Shown in pieces: positions 11,391 to 20,721 of a stretch of DNA of 64,000 nt. The stretch's first letter is position 1. Each line of letters opens with the position of its first letter. A program made the position numbers and the translations under genes. The notes below the pieces were generated by a model, which saw nothing but the letters and a program-made list of their open reading frames with translations, had not been told where the DNA came from and ran no database searches. Source of the stretch: Serpula lacrymans var. lacrymans S7.9 (lineage: Eukaryota; Basidiomycota; Agaricomycetes; Boletales; Serpulaceae); assembly GCF_000218685.1 (NCBI RefSeq), contig NW_006763290.1, forward strand, positions 473,540 through 537,539, given 5' to 3'.

Positions 11391-11599
11391 CGGAGCTCAC
11401 TGGGGCAGGTTTTTGCTTCAAATTTGATAGTGGGACTATTTGTGCATTTAGTGGGAAATTATTGAATCACAGGGTTTGGTCCTGCTGTGGCGAGAGAATA
11501 TGTTTTGCATATAACATGAGAGAGTATATACATACAATGTATGGGGTGGAGACCCTGGGATGGTCAGTACCTTCACATGATCATGTTATGCAGTTATAA
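11372..11599 (+). pseudogene. 2OG-Fe(II) dioxygenase-like C-terminal fragment
   Basis: Immediately after the KDZ remnant an open frame reads FPELTGAGFCFKFDSGTICA, then SGKLLNHRVWSCCGERICFA and YIHTMYGVETLGW, ending at 11,599. The pattern of a Gly-rich strand, an LLNH histidine, and GERxCxAYxMR fits the C-terminal strands of a double-stranded beta-helix dioxygenase, with His as a possible iron ligand and Arg as a possible 2-oxoglutarate contact. This is by eye and the N-terminal HxD half is missing. It lies exactly at the KDZ break, so it is either a nested insertion of another repeat gene or a remnant of a transposon passenger. Confidence 0.4.
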
Positions 11600-11748
11600 A
11601 TGCGGAATAGTAGCAAAACTGTCTTGATCTGGGTGCATCACTGTTGCAAGTTTGTAGCTATTTGTTGTAGCTTTCTCAATGAAAAGGGTGAAGCACGAGC
11701 ACATTGTAGTTGAATACTGGGAGTAAGTAGAAGCCCAGGGATTTTATA

Positions 11749-11860
11749 TTACTACAAAGCCCAGGAACACCGGATTACTACAAAGCCTGGGAGTATTGGA
11801 CTGCTACAAAGCCCTGGAACACTGGATTACTACAAAGCTTAGGAATACTGGACTACTATT
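11749..11860. repeat. 26-bp tandem repeat, four units plus a partial
   Basis: Four consecutive 26-bp units begin at 11749, 11775, 11801 and 11827, each of the form YTRCTACAAAGCYYRGGARY followed by AYYGGA, and a partial fifth unit follows. Units differ at a handful of positions but keep exact length. No coding frame is evident. Confidence 0.85.
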
Positions 11861-11954
11861 ATATAATATAATTCTCTACCAAAGTGCATCAACAATCACT
11901 TACACTACCACAATGTGAGTACTTATATAAAATTCTCAATGTCATGGAAGTAGC

Positions 11955-12201
11955 TGTAACAACCAAAGTTTTTACACTTTGGCACATAACTAACACAAGC
12001 AAAAAAGGGTAAAGGAAGGAGTGGATAACTCCCTTAGGGTAGGACCAAGTTAGTTGTTGGTAGGCAACAGGAGGACTCACTGAGGAGTCTCCTTGATCTA
12101 TTGGAGTATATATACTACTACAGGTTTGTTTGTACATATGTACTATACAGATGATAGATATAGTAGCTGATGATGTCACAAAGCACAGCCATTGTGACCA
12201 G
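11955..12201 (-). mobile_element. truncated LTR, gypsy family Z
   Basis: The plus strand starts TGTAACAACCAAAG and follows the family-Z LTR until GCACAGCCATTGTGACCAG, about 250 bp, after which it joins pol sequence. It probably belongs to the older gypsy fragment into which gypsy 1 inserted. Confidence 0.7.
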
Positions 12202-12202
12202 G

Positions 12203-12392
12203 TGTATCAAGATGTACATTTATTGCCTTGATCCTTGCAGACATAGGCACATAGATTTTGTCTTTATAATGTAAAAGCCCATCTTTGCATAAATAGTGCT
12301 TATTACCATCAAGGCACACCTTTCTTTTGATGAGATGTCTTTTTTGAAGACTTCTAGAAGATCGTGATCCTTCCCAATTCAAATATTAGCAA
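12203..12392 (-). pseudogene. gypsy pol fragment (paralogue of 14,177-14,365)
   Basis: This 190-bp stretch is closely similar to 14,177-14,365 of gypsy 1 (shared GGCACATAGATTTTGTCTTT and a block ending in ATATTRGCAA). It encodes the linker before the integrase zinc-binding region. It is flanked by a truncated LTR on the left and the 3' LTR of gypsy 1 on the right, showing insertion of gypsy 1 into a related, already decayed copy. Confidence 0.75.
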
Positions 12393-12804
12393 TGTTACAA
12401 CCAAGAATTTGTATACTCTGGTGCACAACTCAGACAAAGCTATATAAAAGTGAGGGGAGTGGTTAACCTTTAAATAGGACCGAGTTTGTTGTGGGTAAAC
12501 AACAGGAGGACTCACTAAGGAGTCTCCTTGATCTATTGGGGTATATATACTACTACAGATTTTTTGTACATGTGTACTGTACAGTTGATGGAGGCAGTGG
12601 CTGATGATGTTATAAGGCACAGCCCGTGTGACCAGCTCCACTGCGTGACAGACTTGTAGCTAAAATAAGGAAGAAGGCAGCGCAGTGTGAGAAGGTGGAG
12701 TTTGAACAAAATGGAAAGTGCCACATGGCACAGTGTGTGAAAACTACAGAAGAAAGTTAAAGAGGAGAATGAAATTTGAAGGTCCAAAATTGTGTATCAT
12801 AACA
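12393..12804 (-). mobile_element. 3' LTR of gypsy 1 (412 bp)
   Basis: The plus-strand sequence runs from TGTTACAACC to GTGTATCATAACA. It is followed on the plus strand by CTACCCCCCCTTTAAGG, which on the coding strand is a purine-rich polypurine tract directly before the LTR. A GGTATATATACTAC box gives a TATA-type promoter on the element strand. Confidence 0.85.
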
Positions 12805-12815
12805 CTACCCCCCCT

Positions 12816-14104
12816 TTAAGGTTCGACTTCCAGGCGAGACCAGGTGCCGGAGGTAGTGGTGAAGTTTTTGGGCATAGGTTGAAAAAGGGAGTTAAAAAGG
12901 GTTGAATCCATGCCTCTAAGCTTCTTAGGAGCTGAGGGATTCCTAGAATAAAATTCTTGGACAGCATTGTGGGAATTGTCCAGATGGGCTTTTGGTTCCC
13001 ACGTTCTGGCCTCGTCTCCATAGCCATAGCCCTTCCATAGGACTAGGAACTCTAATTTTCCACGCTTCAAGCGTGCATCCACCACTTGTTTGACTTGGAA
13101 CTCTTCTTCACCTTCCTGGGTGACTACAACCGGTCCGGGCCGGTCTACACGCTGTCCTGGCAGCGGCCCTTTGTAGGGTTTTACACGGCTAATATTGATG
13201 GTGGGTACTACCCTCATTTGTTTTGGGAGCTCCAGCTCCACACTGCATTGGGTTTGACTTCCTTGATCCGGTAAGGGCCAATCCACTTTTTGGTCAGTTT
13301 TCTAGACTGCTGATCTTTTAATTTTAAGTGATCGGTATCTAACCAGACCAGGTTGCCGACCTTGTAGTCAGGGGCCTTAGAGTGTCTACACTCTGCCCTG
13401 TCTTTCATCTGCTCTGCAGTTTTGAATAGCGCCTTGCGTGTCTCATCTAAGACAGACTTCATGTCCTTAGCCATGTTCTCAGCAGCCTTGTTCTTGCTTT
13501 TGCCAGGTTCTATACCCATTCTGGGGAGGTACAACCTTGTAACCCTGAACGGTGCTTTTCCTGTGGCCAACGACTGTTTGATGTTGTATGAGAACTGGGC
13601 TATTTTTAGCCACTTGGCCCAATCTGTCTGTCTGTCATTAATAAATATCTGGAGGTATTGCTTCAATTCTTGATTCAGCCTCTCTGTTTGTCCATTGGTC
13701 TGCAGATGGAACACCGTTGGTAATTTAGGTTCAATGCCCAGCATCCGGCATAATTCTTTTGTAAATTTGCTAGCAAATTGTGGTCCTCTATCGGAGATAA
13801 TCATTTCTGGTAACCCATGGATAGACCATACAAAATCTTTAAATAAGTTGGCCGTACCTGCGGCTGTGATAGTTTTATTTGTGGGAATAAATACCACTTC
13901 TTTGGAGAAGCTATCTACCATCACCATTACTGAATTGTACCCATTTGATTTGGGCAGATCCGTCGTGAAATCAACAAATATATCCTGCCAGGGACCAGCT
14001 GGTATTGGATTTAGCATAAGTTTACTGGCCAGCGGTTGATGCGAGTTCTTTGCCATGGCACATCTCAGGCAGGATTTTACATATTCCTGTATGTCTTTGA
14101 CCAT
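12816..14104 (-). pseudogene. gypsy 1 integrase and chromodomain
   Basis: The frame 14,104-13,214 contains the end of the HHCC zinc-binding region (CLRCAMAKN) and the catalytic core: first Asp in DIFVDFTTDLP, second in IISDRGPQFAS, and Glu in TERLNQELKQYL, so the DDE triad is complete. A frameshift near 13,250 leads to 13,286-12,816, with the integrase C-terminal segment (INISRVKPYKG) and a chromodomain, FQVKQVVDARLKRGKLEF and LVLWKGYG, TWEPKAHLDN. Integrase joins the cDNA to the chromosome; the chromodomain is thought to direct insertion to marked chromatin. This is the best preserved part of the element, broken only by the frameshift. Confidence 0.9.
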
Positions 14105-14869
14105 GCCAGGCTACATGTAGTTTCTGGAGATCAACTCCATTGTTTGTTGCCACCCAGGGTGCCTAGCCACTGGAGTGTCGTGATGTCTATCTATTGCCTT
14201 CATCCTTGCGTACTCAGGCACATAGATTTTGTCTTTGTAATGGAAGAGCCCATCTTCCCATCAATAATGTAAATTGCCATCAAGGTGTGCCTTCTCTTCT
14301 GAGGAGACGTCTTTCTTGAGGACTTCCAGAAGATCGGAGTCCTGCCTGATTCTAATATTGGCAACCCTTGATTGATCTATCAGGGTGACACCTTTTTTGT
14401 CATCTTTGATGCCGTTGGCATGATCCTCTCTTCTAGATAAAGTGTCCGTTTTCCCCATAGAAGTACCTGGCTTATGAATTGATTTATAATTAAACCTAGA
14501 TAAGTACACCACATAGCAGGCCTGTCTTCAGTTTAAGTCTCAGACCATCATAAAATACTCCAGATTCTTATGATCGGTCCAGATTTCAGATTGGTGCCTA
14601 GCACCTTCTAAGTAATGCCGCTAGTGCTCTAGAGCTCTAATGATGGCCAGCATCTCCTTATTGTAAATTTGATAGTTGCGCTCTGTAGGCAACAAACTAT
14701 GCAATAAATAGGCACAAGGCCTCCAAAGAGCATCAGGTCATCTTATTGACAGAACAGCCCCAGTAGCAAAATCCAAAAAGTCGGTTTCTAGCTGGAACTC
14801 TTTGTCTAATTCTGGAAATGCTAATATGGGCACCATTGTAAATGCCTGTTTAAGTTTGTCAAAAGCTTC
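14105..14869 (-). pseudogene. gypsy 1 RNase H and linker
   Basis: Read on the minus strand the region gives RNase H blocks such as [17 protein letters not shown] and IWTDHKNLEYF, then a linker (GTSMGKTDTLSRREDH) and the acidic stretch leading to integrase (14,512-14,261). At least two in-frame stops interrupt it. RNase H removes the RNA strand during reverse transcription. Confidence 0.8.
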
Positions 14870-15572
14870 TTATTCTTTGGTGCCCCAGTGCCAAACAATG
14901 TCTTTTTTTGTGAGATTGTTCAACAGTCTCATTATCTTTGCAAAGTTTTCAACAAACCTTTGGTAGAAGTTGCCTAAGCCAAAAAAAGCCCTAACTCCTT
15001 TGACACGAGTAGGTTCAGGCCAATCCAAAATAGCTTGAACTTTCTCAGGATCCATCCTGATTCTGTTCTGGCCAATTATCATACCGAGAAAGTCTACTTC
15101 CTTCACTTTGAAGTTACATTTTCTGGGTTTGATGAATAGGTCCTGTTCCTGTAAGCGTCGAAGGACTTCTTGCACGATCCTGTCATGCTCAGCCTTATTA
15201 TCCAACTTCGTAAATATTAATAAATTGTCAATGTAAATGACAACACAGTTTTCCATAGCAAAGATCTCGTTCATCATGCTCTGGAAGGTTTCTGGTGAAT
15301 TGGTCAACCCAAAGAACATAAAAAGGGGTTTGAAGGATACTTGGTGGCACGTGAACGCGGCCTTCCAAGCATCTTCTTCTTTGATGTGTACATTATTGTA
15401 CAGCCATCTTAGATCATCTTTGTTAAGATCTTGGCACCAGCCAACTTGTCTACTAGCTGACTAATTAAAGGCAGCGGATACACATTTTTAACTGTGTACT
15501 TATTTAAGTAACAATAGTCCATAATCATACACTCTTTACCATCCTTTTTAGGAATAATAAATACTGGGGACG
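14870..15572 (-). pseudogene. gypsy 1 reverse transcriptase (catalytic site mutated)
   Basis: The palm and connection regions are present: MFFGLTNSPETFQSMMNEIF, CVVIYIDNLLIFTK, FLGMIIGQNRIRMDPEKV and VRAFFGLGNFYQRFVENF. The catalytic box normally reads Y-x-D-D; here the codon at 15,224-15,226 makes it YIDN, a GAC/GAT to AAT change that removes a metal-binding Asp. The upstream palm (15,570-15,320) has KKDGKECMIMDY and YPLPLISQLVDKLAGA but a frame change near 15,430. The enzyme would be inactive. Confidence 0.9.
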
Positions 15573-16346
15573 TCATAGGGCTTTGGAAGGTCTGATGTAA
15601 CCCTTTTCAAGCTGTTCATCTATGAAACTTAAAACCTCATCTTTTTCTGGGGCAGAGAGGGGAATCATGTGTCCTTTTCTCGGTTTGAACGTATTCTTCA
15701 AACCTATAGCATGGTCCCAAGGCTTGGCCTCTGGGAAGTGTTCTGATTTATGTTTTAAAAAGACTTTCCAGAAGTCATGGTACTCTGGAGGTACTAGCCT
15801 CTTAATCTCTTCCTTGGGTTTTACCTCATCATCATCATCATCAATCATATCTAAAGATCTAAGCTTGGCATAAACGTGACCAGCGTTTATCCTTTCATCA
15901 AGCTCAGTTTGACGGACATGACTTGGCTTACCCAAGTCATCACACTCCTGAGGGCAACGTGACAATGTGACAACCCCTGTCTGCCAGTCAATCTTATGAT
16001 TGTGTTTAAATAGCCAGGTCCAGCCTAAGATTAAATTAATCTTCCCTAGTTGGGTAGCTTTGGCGGTGACTTGTTCTCTGTGTCCTTGGTACTCAACAAC
16101 AAAAGAACATTTGTGCGTAATGCAGCCACCTGCATTAAGTGTACCGTCAACATTATAAATGGGAATAGATACATCTAATTTTACAAAAGGGAGTCTAATT
16201 TGCTCTGCCCAGACCTGATCTATGAAGATTCTGTTAGTGCCTGAATCAAGCAGTGCGCTGATTGGGTATACTATGCCCCGAGCAAGGTTTTCCACACCAA
16301 CATCTAAACGGATCTCCTTTTGGAATGAATATGTGCGCGTCAACAC
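15573..16346 (-). pseudogene. gypsy 1 aspartic protease and start of reverse transcriptase
   Basis: A 257-codon open frame. The protease active-site motif reads ALLDSGTNRIFID (family: LLDSGA), followed by the flap-side region and the ILGWTWLFKHN block. An acidic DDDDDEVKPKEE stretch and PPEYHDFWKVF lead to the RT fingers ([32 protein letters not shown]). Protease cleaves the polyprotein. The frame ends just where RT should continue with TSPVFIIPKKDG, so only a single frame change separates it from the next block. Confidence 0.9.
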
Positions 16347-17778
16347 ATGCCTTGGGATTTCTGTAGAAAGTGGCTCCGAAGAAGAAGAAGAAGAAGTATC
16401 AAGATAAACATGTTTTCTACCTTATGATTTTGTATATTTTTATTTTTATTTTTACCAGAATCAAGCACCCTAGTGTTTGTCTTGCCGGGGCCACACTCCT
16501 GAGGAGACGCTGGTGCAGCGGTAGTATTGTAAATATTACAGTTACAATCCTTTCTACAAGTACATACTTCAGATAATAAATTGAGAAATTGATTTATAAA
16601 TTGGGGAGCTACCCCCTTCTTTCTGTTATTGCTTGTGCAACACCCCGGAGCAGGGGCCACTTTGTTGTGGTTTATTTCATTGTTACGAGGAGAAAAGGCA
16701 CCCAAGTGACCTACACTCCAAATTATTTTCCCTGGGCCTTCGTCTCAGCAACCTGCTGATCATAGAAGAAGGCCCTGATTTTGTCATACAAACAACTAGC
16801 CAATGAATTGGGCCAATTATCTGGTTTTTCTGTTTCTAATTGGCGTGCCTGGCACCCTTGGTTATTTTTTTGTTGGGCAGCCTGTGCCCCATTTCTGCAA
16901 TCTTGGGACATGTGTCCCTCTTGGCCACAGTTATAGCAGTTGCCCTTGAATCTGCACATTTGTCTGCCTTGGACTGTGCTGATATCCATAGGAGCACCCT
17001 GCCCTGGCTGTAGCCCAAACGGCTTGAACCTGTGAGAGTGATTTTGAGTTTGGTTTGATGACCCAGGGCGCCTCTGGGAATAGTTATTTTTGGTGGTGGA
17101 CCCACCACCAAATTGCATAGTGTAGAGCTCTATGGCCCTACCAATTTTTTGAACCTCCTCAGCAGCTGCTGAAAGGTTTTTGCTCCGCATATCTTGTATG
17201 TAAAGCTATTGTGCAATGGCTGGTGACACATTGTGCTCCAACAGCTCCACCGCATGTTCATTTTCTAGGCCCCCTTGGATAGAGAGAGCCAGGAACCGGG
17301 TAACAAAGTCATCCGTCCTCATGTTTCCTTGCTTGAAGGTATGGATTTGCTGGTGTGCCCAGTCACGCTCAGCTTGTGGTTTGAAATATTTTTCAATTTC
17401 AACTTTCAACTTGTCCCAGGTACGCCAGTGACCAGCGGTATAGCATTCCTGGAGTTGTACATGGGTGTATTGACCTGCCACAGGTCCTTTTAGTCTTGAT
17501 AGCACAGCTGTTGCTATCTCAAAATCATTGGCAAACACATCCCAGTTTGCCTTAATCCAAATCTCGAGCTTGATCCACCATTCAGCAAATGGAGCCCGGT
17601 CTCCTTTGAAAGTGGTGCTGGGGTTAGCGACAATTTTGACTTTTTTATTGAATTTTTGCTCAACTGCTTCAGGGGGGTTTGCCTGAAACTCGGCAAGCTG
17701 TGCGGTCAACACCAAAACCTGTGCACACATGTTGTGCAACAGAGTGTTGACGTCGGGTTGGGTGGATTGCAACGACAT
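16340..17778 (-). pseudogene. gypsy 1 gag with CCHC zinc knuckle
   Basis: The minus-strand ATG at 17,778 opens MSLQSTQPDVNTLL; the capsid-like region has FKGDRAPFAEWWIKLEIW and TFKQGNMRTDDFVTRF (17,778-17,206). After a single stop the frame continues at 17,190 to a nucleocapsid knuckle, CYNCGQEGHMSQDC, at about 16,950-16,910. A linker (16,705-16,340) joins it to protease. Gag forms the virus-like particle around the element RNA. The stop at about 17,203 and frame changes make the copy defective. A related short gag start is at 47,417. Confidence 0.85.
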
Positions 17779-18588
17779 GTTGACTTGTTCTCTTTGGTAA
17801 AGTAGAAAAGGTAACTGGGGGTACCTGCTTGCTCCATGTGGATCAACCTCTTCCCAGCTGAGTATCAGATCTTAATCTCCGGCTACCCACAATATAGTAT
17901 TTGAAAATGTATATAAAAGGTAAATGTAATAAACCCTGGTCCGAACAGTTGTTAGGGGGTGGTCCGCTTGTTAAGCTGTCAACCCTTCTCCAGACTGGTG
18001 GAGGCAAGTGCCCGGCCTGGTCAGAGAAGAAGTTTGTATATAAATTTTAATCAACAGTGGTTCCACACCAATTGCTGAGCTAAAGTACTCCCCTTAACAC
18101 TGGGGGCCGTGTATAGTTTAATTGTCCCTTCTCCCTGAGCACTACAGGGCCATCACTAGGAGTGCACCCTTCTGCTATATGGGATATGTTAGTTTTGGTG
18201 ATTCTGCACCTTTGTGCTACCTATATATTTTTATTCCTTTCTCTATCTATTCTTCTATCATTCACTATTGATTGTGTTCTCTATTATTTCGCCTTTGTGG
18301 CTGCTTTGTTTACCTTTGTTTACAAAACTTCGGACAGTACTGCAGAGTCCAATGCTTCCTATTCTCTAGTTACTCACATTGGACTCTAGGTACTGTATAC
18401 CTGCCATACTCTCTAATAATATAGTTACTCACATTGGACTCTAGTTCCAGTCCCTGATTGCTCTCAGCAAGTGGCTAGACACTTCCTTCAAGCTTTGTTC
18501 TTAATAGGATATTCCAAAACAATAACCCCTTAACCCTGGGGACCGTGTTTGCAAAAAGTGCAAGAGAGTAGTAAAGAGCAAGCCCTAA
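17779..18588 (-). other. gypsy 1 leader with primer-binding region
   Basis: About 810 nt separate the 5' LTR from the gag ATG. Conserved segments are shared with the leaders at 33,582-33,950 and 46,879-47,416, including a GGGTTAAG-type block and GGCACTTGCCTCCGC on the sense strand. Directly after the LTR the element strand reads TTAGGGCTTGCTC; it does not start with TGG, so priming by a mature tRNA CCA end immediately at the LTR is not apparent. Confidence 0.7.
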
Positions 18589-18809
18589 TGTAACAACCAA
18601 GAGTTTGTATACTCTGGTGCACAACTCAGACAAAGCTATAAAGAAGTGAGGGGAGTGGTTACCCTTTAGTTAGGACCAAGTTTGTTGTGGGTAAACAACA
18701 GCAAGGCTCACTGAGGAGTGTCCTTGATCTATTAGGGTATATATACTACTACAGGTTGTTTGTACATGTGTACTGTACAGTTGATGGAGGCAGTGGCTGA
18801 TGATGTCAT
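18589..18809 (-). mobile_element. truncated 5' LTR of gypsy 1
   Basis: The plus strand starts TGTAACAACCAAGAG and follows family Z to GTGGCTGATGATGTCAT, then stops abruptly; the U3 end of the LTR (about 190 bp) is missing. The truncation explains why no target duplication can be paired with the 3' LTR. Confidence 0.85.
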
Positions 18810-19659
18810 CACTTTGGTGAGATAATCTTGAATCTTGTGCAAGGCTTGAAGCCCACTGAAAAATGACAGAACTTTGGTACATGGTTTTACACATTTGCAC
18901 ATGAATAGCACAAATTTATGCTTTTCACCACAATTATGCACATTTGTGGAAATAGCTGAGACTAGCATGCTGCATCAATACATGCCCTTGTTAATCAATG
19001 TTTTTCTTGTGATCAAAAGGGATCCTTGTCATTGCATTCTGTATTCAAATCATGGTAGATTGCAATAAGTCCATATCTTTGCAATTAAACTTGCTAGCTA
19101 ACACATTTCTCTTCAACAGATAAGATAACATAAAATCCTATACTGAGTTTCCATTGCATTTCTCCAGTGGACAAACCTCTCCTAGGCAGCTTGAAGAAAC
19201 TCAAAGAAAGAGTCAACCAGTACTATACCTGCAAGCGTAATTGTGGTGCAGGAAAAATGGGTACAAGCACACCTACCAGAGGCATCAAAAAGTAATCTGC
19301 AATCTCAATGTAAGCACCTTTTGAACATTGCAAGCTTGAACACCCTTTAGCCATCAAATAAACCAAGCAGAATTTTCAGAATCTCTATATTACATGCTAA
19401 CAATGTTCAATTTACCACTGCTACTCTATCCCAGCAGTCAAATCAAAACCAACCTGAGTCATCCATGCAAGACTAGCATCATCCCGACCAGGATATAAAC
19501 ACCAAAAATCAAGATTTAAACACAATTACACCACCATCTCAGAACTAGCCAAGAAATAATGACTCTGGGTCTGAAGATAGCAATCTGCAAGACCAGGAAT
19601 TTCCCAGGAAGTATAACCTTGAAGAATTCAAACACCACGCTCGCCCAGAAGACCTCATA
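18810..19659. other. no confident gene; possible N-terminal exons of the TET/JBP gene
   Basis: The interval is AT-rich. From about 19,200 the plus strand has short open stretches that could be decayed N-terminal exons of the dioxygenase gene downstream, but no motif supports this. Confidence 0.35.
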
Positions 19660-20490
19660 AATATAAAACAGCACTATGCCAGAATCAATCCACACCACTC
19701 TCCTGCCTAACTTCCAGTCCTGCCTAGGCTCCACCACATCTCTACATCATGTAGACTCAGCTGTTGAAGGTGAAGGCTTCACATTTGAAGCTCTACATTT
19801 CTCTTGGTACAACCGCCATTGTACAAAAGTGAGTTTTTTTTTCTTTCCATTTACAAACTATACTGAATCAATGAAGGCAAATGATGCACCCAATGATATT
19901 CCCCCTTTGATGATGAGGAGAAAGTATGCCTTGAGAACAAATTATTTGCAGCTTGTCCCCTATACGTCCAAGGAGATTCAAGACCACACTGACATTTACC
20001 AGAGACTTAAAACTGTATTTGCTGATCTCTTTGAATAGATTAATGAAATGGTGAGTGACATTGTTTCTGATTATTTACAGGATAATTTGCTGATACCATT
20101 GATGTAGTTTGCTACTTATCTACCTACCAAATATTTGGTACTCAGACAACATGCTGAGTTACTCCCTGAAAACAATGCCTCTGCTGCCTGCCCATTCTTA
20201 GGTCTTGTGGTCAATATCAATGTTTCAACCAAGGCTCACAGGGATGCCAAGGACAAACCTTTTTGTCTAGTCATACCACTGGGTAAGCATAAAGGGGGAG
20301 AGCTTTGCCTTGTTGAGCCTGGCCTGGTGTTGCAGATGAGAAAGGGGGATATTGTGCTCTTTTGCTCATGTGATATAACTCATTTTAACTTGCACTTCAG
20401 AGGGCAGAGGGGCTCAATTGTCTTGAAAACTGACAAATAAATGGATAACTGGAGAAATGGGCAAAATGGATGGGCTGGACATTCTTCTTT
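19660..20490 (+). pseudogene. TET/JBP-family 2OG-Fe(II) dioxygenase remnant
   Basis: Exon-like blocks read ALHFSWYNRHCTK, then after an intron (from 19,831) NDAPNDIPPLMMRRKYALR with QLVPYTSKEIQDHTDIY, then after a second short intron the dioxygenase core. The core has HRD (His at 20,237-20,239, Asp at 20,243-20,245), the GGELCLVEPGL strand, ITHFNLHF (distal His at 20,381-20,383) and the 2OG-contact Arg in GQRGSIVL (20,408-20,410), so the iron and co-substrate residues are all present. TET/JBP enzymes oxidise 5-methylcytosine or thymine in DNA; in mushrooms the family is expanded and linked to KDZ transposons. The copy has TAG stops near 20,036 and 20,107 and TAA near 20,438 before a conserved NGWAGH tail, so it is probably a pseudogene. 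A DUF6532 gene follows on the same strand. Confidence 0.75.
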
Positions 20491-20721
20491 ACATTAATAA
20501 CCATGGACTTTGTAATGCATTTTGTTTTTTTGACCTTGATACTCTTAGACATTTACCAATTGTTTGATCCAGAGTTTGTCACTAATTGTACTAGTGTATA
20601 TTTATTTGTTGTATCACTTTTGAGAAGAAAGTTGAAAGGTGTGAGGGATGAAATGTTCCACTGTTTGCTAATTCCTCATTTTCTATATCTTTTACCTCTG
20701 TCTCTGTCTACTATTTTGGTG

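Larger units (their letters stand above)
12393..18809 (-). mobile_element. chromodomain Ty3/gypsy retrotransposon (gypsy 1), family Z
   Basis: On the minus strand the order is truncated 5' LTR (18,809-18,589), leader (18,588-17,779), gag with CCHC knuckle, aspartic protease, reverse transcriptase, RNase H, integrase, chromodomain, a purine-rich tract (12,822-12,805) and 3' LTR (12,804-12,393). This PR-RT-RH-IN order with a C-terminal chromodomain defines a chromovirus-type gypsy element, a self-copying element that integrates through an RNA intermediate. All domains are present but frames are broken, and the 5' LTR is cut at 18,809, so the element is dead. It is inserted in a relative's pol fragment. 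Confidence 0.9.

Noticed and set aside
11889..12641. Minus-strand ORFs at 11,889-12,179, 12,176-12,382 and 12,354-12,641
   Set aside because: They are translations through LTR and truncated pol sequence and do not form a gene.
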